Under the pieces are notes generated by a model. The model saw only the letters and a list, made by a program, of their open reading frames with translations. It ran no database searches and was not told where the DNA came from. From Rossellomorea arthrocnemi (GTDB lineage: Bacteria; Bacillota; Bacilli; Bacillales; Bacillaceae_B), in the NCBI RefSeq assembly GCF_904424705.1, contig NZ_CAJGBF010000005.1, positions 186,001 to 250,000 of the forward strand: a DNA stretch of 64,000 nt, in the 5' to 3' direction. Both the position numbers and the translations under genes were made by a program. This document shows positions 47,132-55,390 of this stretch, in pieces; the first letter of the stretch is position 1; the number at the start of each line of letters is the position of its first letter.

Positions 47132-47167
47132 CCTTGTACTGATCTTTTAGATGTTTTTTTGAATAAA

Positions 47168-47203
47168 GGTTGTCTTTTTCCCCTGCAGATCTTCTTTATA
47201 CAG
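47168..47203 (+). promoter_or_regulatory. Candidate SigO-like promoter of the hydrolase genes
   Basis: GGTTGT, 17 nt, CTTCTTTATACAGT, nearly identical to the element at 46181. No good SigA promoter is visible in this interval. Confidence 0.5.
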
Positions 47204-47295
47204 TGTAAGGCAAGAACAAAGAGTGAGAAGGATTGGGATGGTCTTTCTTCCTCTTCATCCCCTTTGCCTAAACCATATCAAGGGAGCGATGATGA

Positions 47296-47928
47296 ATGAA
47301 TTGGACACGAACATTACGACAAGGTGATTCGGGCAGTGACGTGAAGGAGCTTCAAATCCGCGTTGCGGGCTGGGCAGCAAGTTCCCCTTCGAAAACGTAT
47401 GTATCTGTGGACGGGGCATTCGGTCCGGGAACAGAAGCAGCCGTTAAACGGTTCCAGAGTGCATATGGACTTTCAGCTGACGGAATTGCCGGAGAGCAAA
47501 CACATAGTCAGCTGAATGCACTTGAAGACAGCGACGGATCGACGGTCCACTTTGCATTCAGTGAATTCTATTCCAAGGACGGAAGCGGCTTTTCTGGAGG
47601 GAACGTCGGGTCAACTCAGGTAAAAGAGAATGTGAGACGACTCATGTACAAGCTCGAAGCCCTTCGAAAAAAACTGGGGAACCCACCCATGGTCATCAAT
47701 TCCGGATTTAGAAGCATCACCCATAATCGAAATGTCGGCGGTGCCTCTAACAGTATGCATACGTATGGAATCGCAGCGGATGTGGATCCTTCAGGAAAGA
47801 CACCGGCTCAAGTGGCGGAAGTCGCTAAAACATGCGGTTTCAGCGGGATCATCAAATACTCGACATTCGTTCATAATGACAGTCGCATTGAGTACCCGTA
47901 TGGTGCGGGATCGTATTACTGGGCTTAA
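47296..47928 (+). CDS. Peptidoglycan-binding D,D-carboxypeptidase-type (M15) hydrolase
   Basis: 210 residues: N-terminal peptidoglycan-binding domain 1 (LRQGDSGSDVKELQIRV, DGAFGPGTEAAVKRFQ, about residues 7-75), then a peptidase M15 domain with zinc ligands in NSMHTYGIAADVDPSG and FVHND. The fold is that of D-Ala-D-Ala carboxypeptidases and phage endolysins. No signal peptide, unlike housekeeping enzymes, so export would need lysis or a holin-like partner. AAGGGAGCG precedes the ATG. Heads a unit with the amidase and YvrJ-like genes. Confidence 0.85.
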   Translation: MNWTRTLRQGDSGSDVKELQIRVAGWAASSPSKTYVSVDGAFGPGTEAAVKRFQSAYGLSADGIAGEQTHSQLNALEDSDGSTVHFAFSEFYSKDGSGFSGGNVGSTQVKENVRRLMYKLEALRKKLGNPPMVINSGFRSITHNRNVGGASNSMHTYGIAADVDPSGKTPAQVAEVAKTCGFSGIIKYSTFVHNDSRIEYPYGAGSYYWA

Positions 47929-47948
47929 GTAGAAAAGGGGGAAAACAT

Positions 47949-48491
47949 ATGCCAATCATCGTACTTGATCCAGGCCACGGGGGAACCGACCCCGGAGCTG
48001 TTGGAAACGGGCTGCAGGAAAAGGACCTTACGTTAACGATCGGTCTGAAGGTGAAGCAATTACTGGAAGCAAACTATATCGTTGATGTTCGTTTAACCAG
48101 GGAAGCGGACGTCTTTGTTGAACTGGCGGAGAGGGCAGATTTCGCCAATAACCTTGGGGCCGCTTACTTCGTATCCCTCCACCACAATGCAGGTGGAGGC
48201 ACCGGCTTCGAAAGCTACATTTATCCTGGTACAAGCTCTTCGGAAACGGGAAGACGACAGGACGTTATACATGAAGAGATCATGAATTTCCTCTCAGGCT
48301 ACAGTTTACGGAACCGCGGTCAAAAAGAAGCCAACTTCTCCGTATTAAGAGAAACGTCCATGCCTGCTATCTTACTTGAAAACCTCTTTATCGACAGTGT
48401 GAATGATACGAATCTCTTAAAAGACCCTACCTTCATCACCGGGCTTTCAACCTCAATTGCGTCAGGCATCGGAAAGGCATTGAATCTCTAG
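47949..48491 (+). CDS. N-acetylmuramoyl-L-alanine amidase (Amidase_3)
   Basis: 180 residues comprising only the catalytic domain: zinc ligands in VLDPGHGGTDPGA (His) and LQEKDLTL (Glu), SLHHNAGGGTGFESYIY (His), and the catalytic Glu in ILLENLFID. No signal peptide or wall-binding domain, typical of endolysins. AAAAGGGGG precedes the ATG. It starts 20 bases after the M15 hydrolase gene. Confidence 0.9.
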   Translation: MPIIVLDPGHGGTDPGAVGNGLQEKDLTLTIGLKVKQLLEANYIVDVRLTREADVFVELAERADFANNLGAAYFVSLHHNAGGGTGFESYIYPGTSSSETGRRQDVIHEEIMNFLSGYSLRNRGQKEANFSVLRETSMPAILLENLFIDSVNDTNLLKDPTFITGLSTSIASGIGKALNL

Positions 48492-48524
48492 CTGGATAGG
48501 CTGATTTGGAAAGGAGAAGCACAA

Positions 48525-48677
48525 ATGGATTATTCCGTATTTGTACAATTACTTGGTAATTTCGGATTTCCCATTGCCGTCACACTCTTTCTATTAGTGA
48601 AGCTTGAGAAGAAATTGGAACAGCTCGAGCTTGCCATTCATGCTCTATCAAAATCGTTAAATAAAAATGGAAAATAA
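48525..48677 (+). CDS. YvrJ-like small membrane protein
   Basis: 50 residues: MDYSVFVQLLGNFGFPIAVT begins one membrane helix (about 10-26), then LEKKLEQLELAIHALSKSL, an amphipathic coiled-coil tail. AAAGGAGAAG precedes the ATG. The layout fits the YvrJ family, whose B. subtilis member sits beside sigO-rsoA, and also resembles BhlA/UviB-type holin-like peptides. It is the third gene after two endolysin-like enzymes. Confidence 0.78.
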   Translation: MDYSVFVQLLGNFGFPIAVTLFLLVKLEKKLEQLELAIHALSKSLNKNGK

Positions 48678-48757
48678 CCTGAGAATCGGTTAATCTAGTG
48701 ATTTCGAACAAGCAACATCTCCGCCTCCTACATACACCATAGTAGGAGGTGTTTTCT

Positions 48758-49705
48758 ATTAAAAAAATTATTCTATTTTCAGATACCGGCATAGATGATG
48801 CGATTGCCTTGATCTATGCCTTAAAGAATCCTGACATAGATGTACTGGCCGTTGTCAGTGGATTTGGTAACACAGACCGGAACAAAAGTTATCGAAATGC
48901 AACCTATCTATTAAGTTTATCAGGTCATGAAGAAATACCGGTCATTGCCGGAAGCACACGGCCATTAAATGGTGAGGAACCTGAGTTTTTCCCTGATATT
49001 CACGGAGTGGAAGGACTTGGACCGCTACTCCCACCAGATCCCGAAGAACGATATGGGAACAAAACCAATTTCAGTAAGTTGTTTCAGTTGATCAAGAAGC
49101 ATCCTGGTGAAATAACGATTGTGAACGTGGGAAGGTGTACGTCTCTTGCTATCGCCTGGCTCTTAAGTCCCGAAGTCATGACTCTGGTGAAGGAAACGTA
49201 TATTATGGGAGGGGCCTTTCTCGTTCCAGGGAATGTCACAGCAGTAGCCGAAGCGAACTTTTACGGTGATGCAGTGGCAGCGGACATTGTGTGCAGGTTT
49301 GCTCCGAACCTGACTGTGATCCCGTTGAATGTCACAAGAAAAGCTCTCCTCACACCAGCACAAGTGGATTTCATCCATTCCAGGGCCAAGACGCCGTTGG
49401 ATCAAATCATCAAGCCCATCCTGGACTTTTACTACGAAGCTTATCAGCAGCTGGAGCCGGGAATTGCAGGGACTCCCCAACACGATCTCTCTGCTGTCAT
49501 GGCAGCCGCAGCAATCAGTGGGCTGTTCACCTACGAGAAACGGGGGATCCGTGTCCAGCATGAAGAAAGCTATTCCAACGGCTTGAGCATCGCTGACTTC
49601 AGACCGGGGACCACAAACTGTTTTGGGACAGGCTGTTCACGAATAGCGGTTTCGATCGATGAGGATGTCTTTCTGTCAAATGTGTTGGATGTATTAACCC
49701 AATAA
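48758..49705 (+). CDS. Nucleoside hydrolase with ATT start
   Basis: Inosine-uridine nucleoside N-ribohydrolase family, about 315 residues. Motifs: FSDTGIDDAIALIYAL (calcium-binding Asp cluster; the usual Pro is Thr), VNVGRCTSLA, YIMGGAFLVPGN, EANFYGDA and the C-terminal DLSAVMAA. AGGAGG lies eight bases before ATT AAA AAA at 48758; no ATG, GTG or TTG stands there, and the only alternative, GTG 48749, lies within the Shine-Dalgarno. Relatives begin MKKxxxF, so ATT initiation fits. Monocistronic, with a terminator. Confidence 0.85.
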   Translation: MKKIILFSDTGIDDAIALIYALKNPDIDVLAVVSGFGNTDRNKSYRNATYLLSLSGHEEIPVIAGSTRPLNGEEPEFFPDIHGVEGLGPLLPPDPEERYGNKTNFSKLFQLIKKHPGEITIVNVGRCTSLAIAWLLSPEVMTLVKETYIMGGAFLVPGNVTAVAEANFYGDAVAADIVCRFAPNLTVIPLNVTRKALLTPAQVDFIHSRAKTPLDQIIKPILDFYYEAYQQLEPGIAGTPQHDLSAVMAAAAISGLFTYEKRGIRVQHEESYSNGLSIADFRPGTTNCFGTGCSRIAVSIDEDVFLSNVLDVLTQ

Positions 49706-49713
49706 TGAAAAAA

Positions 49714-49751
49714 ACATGAAACCGGGCTGCACAAAGGTTTCATGTTTTTTT
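49714..49751 (+). terminator. Nucleoside hydrolase terminator
   Basis: CATGAAACC ... GGTTTCATG 9-bp stem followed by T7. Confidence 0.88.
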
Positions 49752-49816
49752 ATTTTTTGAAGTGTATAGGACAATCTTGGATCCGGGAAGCCTTAGAGTA
49801 AGGAGGCGATGTATAC

Positions 49817-49915
49817 ATGGATACATTCGAAGTATTATCTCTGATGCTCAGCTTTGGGATGTTTGTAATTGCGATTCTGAAATATAAAGATAATGATGAA
49901 AATAAACATTCATAA
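49817..49915 (+). CDS. Putative holin-like toxin (type I toxin peptide)
   Basis: 32 residues: MDTFEVLSLMLSFGMFVIAI then LKYKDNDENKHS, a single membrane helix with a charged tail. This is the YExLSLMxxFGMFxxA pattern of the putative holin-like toxin family (TxpA/BsrG-like peptides), which in B. subtilis are silenced by antisense RNAs. AAGGAGG is ten bases before the ATG, and a strong terminator follows. I could not identify an antitoxin RNA promoter on the opposite strand. Confidence 0.75.
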   Translation: MDTFEVLSLMLSFGMFVIAILKYKDNDENKHS

Positions 49916-49943
49916 ACACGCTCTTATAGCGTGTTATTTTTTT
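49908..49943 (+). terminator. Holin-like toxin gene terminator
   Basis: AACACGCT cttat AGCGTGTT then ATTTTTTT, beginning at the toxin stop codon. Confidence 0.88.
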
Positions 49944-49985
49944 GTGAAAAAACATTTCCAATCGCAAAGGGAGGTGTCTTACATT

Positions 49986-51077
49986 CTATTCTTTATTCAT
50001 GATTGAATTCAGGTCCACCTCATACAACTTATCATCATTTTCACGGGGGATCCCGCGTCCATCTGTATTGTTGGACACAAAATAAAGGATATCCCCTTCC
50101 ACCAACACATCCCTGACACGGCCAAAACCGCTGAGCAAATCGGATACCGTTTGAGTTTCTGTATCAAACCGCTTCACGCTTTGACCAGCGAGGGATGCGA
50201 ACAAAAAATCTCCATTCCAGAAGTCCGCTCCAGACGGGGCCCAGGACGGTTCTCCAGAGTGTGCCAGAGGGGTAGTCAACGAATTCCCCTCCTCATCACC
50301 TGTGATCTTCGGCCATCCGTAATTGTTCCCGGCCTTTATCAGATTGACTTCATCATATCCATTCGGGCCATGTTCGGTTTCATAAAGCTCTCCGTCCTGA
50401 TTCCAGGAGAGACCTTGAGGGTTCCGGTGACCGTAGCTGTAAACATATGAATGTTCAAATGGATTATCCGCCGGTATTCCACCATCCAAATCCATACGAA
50501 GAATTTTCCCTCCAAGGAAAGAGAGGTCTTGAGCGTTATCCTGCCTGGTGGCATCTCCGGCGGTAATATAGAGCCTGTGATCGGGACCGATTTCAAGCCT
50601 TCCACCCTGATGATATTGACCGCTTGGAATCCGGTCTAACAACACTTCTTCCTCAGTCCATTCGTTTAAGGTCCGCTTCAGAGTAACAACCCGGTTGTAA
50701 TGGTCACCGGAATCATCGTACGTATAATAAGCAAAGGCCCGCTGATTGTCCTTAAAGTCCGGGTGAAGCACAAAGCCCAACAAGCCTGCTTCAGGCCGGT
50801 CCGATAATGGCTTGGACAGACTGGTATTGACAACAGATTTCTTTCCATCCTTTATTTCAACGATCCCACCGGTCCGTTGTGTGATATAGAATACATCACC
50901 TTTCTTCTGGATGGACCAGGGAATGGAGAGATCCTGTGCCACCACTTTACTCTCCACACTCGGCTTGTTGACGGATTCACTTTCTTTCTGCTGTACTTCC
51001 GGCTGTCCAAACGAGCACGCACTAAGTAGTAAGCTTTGACCAATGATCAACACGAGCCAACTCATTTTGATTTTCAT
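49986..51077 (-). CDS. PQQ-dependent sugar (sorbosone-type) dehydrogenase lipoprotein
   Basis: 363 residues, secreted and lipid-anchored (signal peptide, lipobox LLLSAC with Cys at 21). The rest is a six-bladed beta propeller of the glucose/sorbosone dehydrogenase family: GGRLEIGPDHRLYITAGD, YSYGHRNPQGLSW, ELYETEHGPNGYDEVNLI and GNNYGWPKITG are family blocks. GGGGAG precedes the ATG. The sugar substrate is unknown. Confidence 0.9.
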   Translation of the reverse strand: MKIKMSWLVLIIGQSLLLSACSFGQPEVQQKESESVNKPSVESKVVAQDLSIPWSIQKKGDVFYITQRTGGIVEIKDGKKSVVNTSLSKPLSDRPEAGLLGFVLHPDFKDNQRAFAYYTYDDSGDHYNRVVTLKRTLNEWTEEEVLLDRIPSGQYHQGGRLEIGPDHRLYITAGDATRQDNAQDLSFLGGKILRMDLDGGIPADNPFEHSYVYSYGHRNPQGLSWNQDGELYETEHGPNGYDEVNLIKAGNNYGWPKITGDEEGNSLTTPLAHSGEPSWAPSGADFWNGDFLFASLAGQSVKRFDTETQTVSDLLSGFGRVRDVLVEGDILYFVSNNTDGRGIPRENDDKLYEVDLNSIMNKE

Positions 51078-51135
51078 TTTACCAGCTCCCCATAATCGCT
51101 TTTTTAACCAGTATGGACAACGGAAGATGTTCTCA

Positions 51136-52005
51136 TTACTTTGCCGGTTGTTGGATCACTTCCTGGATCGCTTTTGCCACACCATCCTCTTTGTTCGTTG
51201 ACGTGATGAATGGACAGAATTCTTTCACCTGATCCAAGGCATTCCCCATGGCAACAGGTCTTCCGACTACTTTCATCATGGACATATCGTTAAGATTATC
51301 CCCCATGGCCATGGCATTCTCCCCTGACAGCCCCCTGTCCTTCAGGAGCTTCTCCAGAGCGACTCCTTTTTGGGCTTCTAGGCTATTCACTTCAATATTT
51401 TCTTTACCGGATGAACTGATGGCAATGCCCGACAGTTCATTTAATTTCTCATTGGCCAAAGCCAATTGTTTATCGTCAAAAGAGAAAACAAGAAATTTGT
51501 ATACAAGCTTGGATGCATCTTCAAATAAAACCCCGTAATCGTCCACCAGTTTAATGTGACCTTTTTCAAATCGTTCTCTTGCAGATTGTCTCACCTGTTC
51601 TTCTGATATGCCGGGGTTGGCGGTTGTAAAGATGTCTACGATCAACTCGACTCCCATTTCATAGTTTTCCGTATACGTGCCCTGGTCTGTGTAAATTTCA
51701 AAGTATATGCCTGTTTCTTTCAAAACAGAGGCAATCTCTTTTGCACGAGCTGATTCAATTCCCGCCTGATAGATGATTTCACCTTGTTTATTCCGCACTT
51801 CTGCTCCATTTGCACAGACGATATCACATGAGATGCCTGCCTCTTGTATAACATAACGGGCTTCCTCATAAGACCTGCCTGTCGCAACAACGACTTCGAT
51901 TCCCTGCTGCTGTGCATCCAGGATAGCCTGTTTATTCGCTTCACTGATTTCCTGATTTTCATTTAGTAGCGTTCCGTCCATATCTGTAGCAATCAATGTA
52001 ATCAT
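51136..52005 (-). CDS. Cof-type HAD phosphatase
   Basis: 289-residue HAD-superfamily (subclass IIB, Cof-like) phosphatase. Motif I DMDGTLLNENQE (residues 8-19), motif II ATGRS, cap domain, Lys in EAQKGVALEKLL, and motif IV AMGDNLNDMSMM. Substrates of this group are sugar phosphates or flavin-type phosphates; the specific one is unknown. AGGAAGG precedes the ATG. Confidence 0.9.
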   Translation of the reverse strand: MITLIATDMDGTLLNENQEISEANKQAILDAQQQGIEVVVATGRSYEEARYVIQEAGISCDIVCANGAEVRNKQGEIIYQAGIESARAKEIASVLKETGIYFEIYTDQGTYTENYEMGVELIVDIFTTANPGISEEQVRQSARERFEKGHIKLVDDYGVLFEDASKLVYKFLVFSFDDKQLALANEKLNELSGIAISSSGKENIEVNSLEAQKGVALEKLLKDRGLSGENAMAMGDNLNDMSMMKVVGRPVAMGNALDQVKEFCPFITSTNKEDGVAKAIQEVIQQPAK

Positions 52006-52165
52006 TTGTAAGCACCTTCCTGTTGTTGAATATTCGTAATTTAGTCATTGTATCATGAAACATTTATCGTTTTGTACTGAACAACCTCCTGAGGATGAAT
52101 ACCCCGGGAGAAATAGGGTATGAGAATAAAGAGTACTTTCGTCAACTACGTCAGGAGGGTAACAC

Positions 52166-53701
52166 ATGAATAAACGTACATATTTGAATAAACGTACATA
52201 TTTGAATAAAGTGTTTTGGATTTCAGCTATTATTGTGTCCATCTTAGTTATTTTTGGTGCTTCTTTTCCGAAACTTTTTGCAAAAGGAGCGAATGCAGCC
52301 TTTGGCTTCACCACCTATTCGTTTGGATGGTTCTATCTCGCTGCCGTATTTTTCTTCGTACTATTCCTTCTTTTCCTTATGGGGAGCAAATACGGAAAAA
52401 TACGTCTGGGAAAGGATGATGAACGCCCCCAATACCCTTTCTTCACCTGGATCGGGATGTTATTCTCCGCCGGGTTCGGGATCGGACTTGTATTCTGGGG
52501 GATCGCAGAACCAATGAGTCATTTCTTCGAAACCCCGATCCCGGGTGTGAAGGCGCAGACGGAAGAAGCCGCCCGCCTTGCCATGGGATACGCCTTTTTC
52601 CACTGGGGTGTCAGCCAATGGTCGGTCTTTACAATTGTCGGATTGATCATTGCTTACTTTCAATTCAGGAAAGGAGAGAATGGACTTGTTTCCACTTCCC
52701 TCACTCCCATGATCGGTCAACGCAAAGGCTCACAGGGAATTAAAAATACGATTGATATTCTCGCGGTCATCGCAACCGTCATGGGGGTAGCTACTTCTCT
52801 CGGCCTCGGGATCCTGCAGATTAATGGAGGGCTGAGTTCCGTATTCGGAATAGAAAACGGAACGCTGACTCAACTCGTGATCGTTTTCATCCTTCTCATC
52901 CTGTATTTAGCTTCCTCCACCACAGGTCTTGACAAGGGGATTAAATGGCTCAGTAACCTCAATTTATCACTTGCCCTCATCCTGATGCTCTTTGTGTTTA
53001 TCGTCGGTCCGACAGTATTCATCTTAAATACATTCACTCTTGGAATCGGCGACTATATATCCAATTTCATCCGTTACAGTTTGCGTCTGACCCCTTATCA
53101 GGGAGGGACATGGGTACAGGACTGGACGATTTTCTACTGGGCATGGGCCATCGCCTGGTCTCCATTTGTCGGTGCTTTTATCGCCAGAGTCTCAAGGGGA
53201 AGAACGATAAGGGAATTTATTGTAGGAGTGTTGGTCGTTCCTCCACTCATTGCCCTTATGTGGATTGCCGTATTTGGAGGGACAGCCCTTCACTTGGACT
53301 TATTCAGCGGTACCTCGATTGCGGAAGGAGTCAATAAAGATGTGACGAGTGCCTTATTTTCAACATATGGTGAACTTCCCTTTACAATGGTCCTGTCTGT
53401 TTTATCCATTCTGTTGATCTTCACTTTTCTCATTACGTCGGCTGACTCGGCGACCTATATTTTAAGCAGTATGACGACAGAAGGGAGCTTGAACCCTCCG
53501 ATGATCGTGAAGATTGTTTGGGGCGTGCTGATTGCTGCCATTGCTGCCGTATTGCTTGTTTCCAGTGGTCTGGAGGGGTTACAGACCGCTTCACTTGTCT
53601 CGGCATTGCCATTCACGGTGATCCTGGTCTTGATGTGCGTGACGTTATTTAGACTTCTTCGCAGAGAAAAGAAAGAAAAGCCCCGTCCGGTGAAAAAATA
53701 G
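52166..53701 (+). CDS. BCCT family glycine betaine transporter
   Basis: 511 residues, twelve membrane helices, sodium-coupled uptake of betaine-type osmoprotectants (OpuD-like). The betaine-binding stretch WTIFYWAWAIAWSPFVGAFI is present, as are FGIGLVFWGIAEP and ITSADSATYI. An 18-bp tandem duplication directly after ATG (52169-52186 and 52187-52204) repeats NKRTYL. AGGAGGG precedes the ATG. Confidence 0.93.
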   Translation: MNKRTYLNKRTYLNKVFWISAIIVSILVIFGASFPKLFAKGANAAFGFTTYSFGWFYLAAVFFFVLFLLFLMGSKYGKIRLGKDDERPQYPFFTWIGMLFSAGFGIGLVFWGIAEPMSHFFETPIPGVKAQTEEAARLAMGYAFFHWGVSQWSVFTIVGLIIAYFQFRKGENGLVSTSLTPMIGQRKGSQGIKNTIDILAVIATVMGVATSLGLGILQINGGLSSVFGIENGTLTQLVIVFILLILYLASSTTGLDKGIKWLSNLNLSLALILMLFVFIVGPTVFILNTFTLGIGDYISNFIRYSLRLTPYQGGTWVQDWTIFYWAWAIAWSPFVGAFIARVSRGRTIREFIVGVLVVPPLIALMWIAVFGGTALHLDLFSGTSIAEGVNKDVTSALFSTYGELPFTMVLSVLSILLIFTFLITSADSATYILSSMTTEGSLNPPMIVKIVWGVLIAAIAAVLLVSSGLEGLQTASLVSALPFTVILVLMCVTLFRLLRREKKEKPRPVKK

Positions 53702-53702
53702 C

Positions 53703-53745
53703 CCTTGGCGTCTGAGCTCTTGTGAAAGAGTCGGGCGCTTTTTTT
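53703..53745 (+). terminator. BCCT gene terminator
   Basis: GCGTC..AGCTCTT gtga AAGAGTC..GGCGC stem with T7 tail. Confidence 0.7.
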
Positions 53746-53825
53746 GTTTTATACAAATTGAAAGGGTTTTCACTCATAACCATAGAAGAATAATAAGGGA
53801 ATATATATTTAGAAGGGGGATTAAA

Positions 53826-55139
53826 ATGAAGGGACTTATATCATTATCAAACAGAATCATGCAGCGATATTTGCCTGACCCATTTTTATTTGTGGTCATT
53901 TTAACATTGGCCGTTTTCGGTCTTGGTCTCATTTTTACTGAAAGCACCAGTCTTGAAATGGTTCAGTATTGGGGGAACGGCTTCTGGAGCCTGCTTGCCT
54001 TTTCCATGCAGATGGTGCTTGTCCTAGTGACAGGATATGTTCTAGCGAGCAGTCCATTATTTAAACGGTTCCTCGGTTTTCTCGCTTCATTTGCGAAATC
54101 TCCGGGTTCTGCCATTGTAATCGTAACCGTTGTTTCCATGATTGCGAGCTGGATCAACTGGGGATTCGGGCTTGTGATCGGAGCTCTGTTTGCGAAGGAG
54201 TTGGCCAAGAGGGTGAAAGGTGTCGATTACCGACTACTGATTGCAAGCGCCTACTCAGGCTTTGTTGTCTGGCATGCAGGATTCTCCGGTTCGATCCCAC
54301 TGTCTATCGCAACAGACGGTCACCCGTTCCAGGATTTGATCGGGGTCATTTCTACAAATGAGACCATCTTTGCAACGTCCACTCTTATCATAGTGGCAGC
54401 ATTATTTATTATCCTGCCGATCACCAACCGAATGTTAATGCCAGCTAAAGATGAGACGATAACCGTTGACCCGGAGCTCTTCAATGAGACAGCTGCCTCA
54501 CTTGAACAAGAAGCGATGACTCCTGCCGACCGACTTGAAAACAGCATGATTCTATCCATCGTAGTGGCAGTTCTCGGAATTGCGTTCTTATTCTCATACT
54601 TTGCGAAGAATGGTTTCGCCCTAAATTTAGATATCGTAAACTTTCTATTCTTATTTCTCGGCATCCTTTTTCATGGTACGCCGAAGCGCTTCCTTACGGC
54701 TGTTCAGGAGGCCATCAAGGGGGCAAGCGGGATTGTCATCCAATTCCCTTTCTACGCCGGGATCATGGGGATGATGACGGCATCAGGACTTGCTGTTGTC
54801 ATGAGCGAGGCTTTCGTATCCATTTCAAATGATATGACATTTTACTTCTTTGCCTTCCTTAGCGCAGGAATTGTCAATTTCTTCGTTCCTTCCGGTGGTG
54901 GACAATGGGCTGTTCAGGCACCGATTATGCTCGATGCCGCTCAAACCCTCGATGCGTCTGTCGCAAAGACGGCTATGGCAGTTGCATGGGGAGATGCCTG
55001 GACCAACCTGATCCAACCTTTCTGGGCATTACCGGCTCTCGCTATTGCAGGACTGAAAGCAAAGGATATTATGGGGTATTGTGTCATTATCTTGGTCATT
55101 AGCGGAATTGTGATTTCATTGGGACTATTATTCTTGTAA
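53826..55139 (+). CDS. AtoE-type short-chain fatty acid transporter
   Basis: 437 residues, about eleven membrane helices, TIGR00366/AtoE family (short-chain fatty acid uptake). Characteristic segments are RYLPDPFLFVVILT near the start, NWGFGLVIGALFAKE, and FVPSGGGQWAVQAPIM. AAGGGGG precedes the ATG. Uptake of C4 acids would feed the thl-hbd-acd-icmF pathway elsewhere in the window; that link is inferred. Confidence 0.88.
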   Translation: MKGLISLSNRIMQRYLPDPFLFVVILTLAVFGLGLIFTESTSLEMVQYWGNGFWSLLAFSMQMVLVLVTGYVLASSPLFKRFLGFLASFAKSPGSAIVIVTVVSMIASWINWGFGLVIGALFAKELAKRVKGVDYRLLIASAYSGFVVWHAGFSGSIPLSIATDGHPFQDLIGVISTNETIFATSTLIIVAALFIILPITNRMLMPAKDETITVDPELFNETAASLEQEAMTPADRLENSMILSIVVAVLGIAFLFSYFAKNGFALNLDIVNFLFLFLGILFHGTPKRFLTAVQEAIKGASGIVIQFPFYAGIMGMMTASGLAVVMSEAFVSISNDMTFYFFAFLSAGIVNFFVPSGGGQWAVQAPIMLDAAQTLDASVAKTAMAVAWGDAWTNLIQPFWALPALAIAGLKAKDIMGYCVIILVISGIVISLGLLFL

Positions 55140-55150
55140 AAGAATAGTTA

Positions 55151-55180
55151 AAAGCGCCCCCACTTAGGGCGGCGCTTTTT
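55151..55180 (+). terminator. AtoE gene terminator
   Basis: AAAGCGCC ... GGCGCTTTTT stem, 11 bases after the stop. Confidence 0.82.
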
Positions 55181-55187
55181 GCAGCCA

Positions 55188-55218
55188 ATAAAAAGGCTGA
55201 TCTGTGATGAGATCAGCC
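55188..55218 (-). terminator. Terminator of the Sda-like gene
   Basis: Minus strand GGCTGATCT catcac AGATCAGCC followed by TTTTT; perfect 9-bp stem, about 40 bases after the small gene. Confidence 0.85.
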
Positions 55219-55258
55219 GTATGTATGGGTCATTCATTACCTTTTTTTCAATTGGAGC

Positions 55259-55390
55259 CTACCGTATACTGTCCCTTCTCTCAAGCTCCCCTTCTAACAT
55301 CTCAATAAATTCTTCTTCCAATCCTTCTTCCTGTGCAAGATGATACACATTGGTCAATTGCTCCTCCGTAAGTTTTGTTAAAGACGTCAT
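55259..55390 (-). CDS. Sda-like sporulation histidine kinase inhibitor
   Basis: 43 residues: MTSLTKLTEEQLTNVYHLAQ, then GLEEEFIEMLEGELERR, ending DSIR. The spacing matches Sda (LSDELLxxxYxxAxxxxLxxxFIxLIExEIxRR), a two-helix hairpin that blocks KinA/KinB when DNA replication is perturbed. AGGAG lies nine bases before the ATG, and a terminator follows. This may be a paralogue of the main sda gene. DnaA boxes, known at B. subtilis sda, are not clearly visible upstream. Confidence 0.7.
   Translation of the reverse strand: MTSLTKLTEEQLTNVYHLAQEEGLEEEFIEMLEGELERRDSIR

Noticed and set aside
45274-48677. Complete prophage
   Set aside because: No integrase, capsid, portal, terminase or attachment repeats are seen; only sigma, hydrolase and small membrane genes are present.
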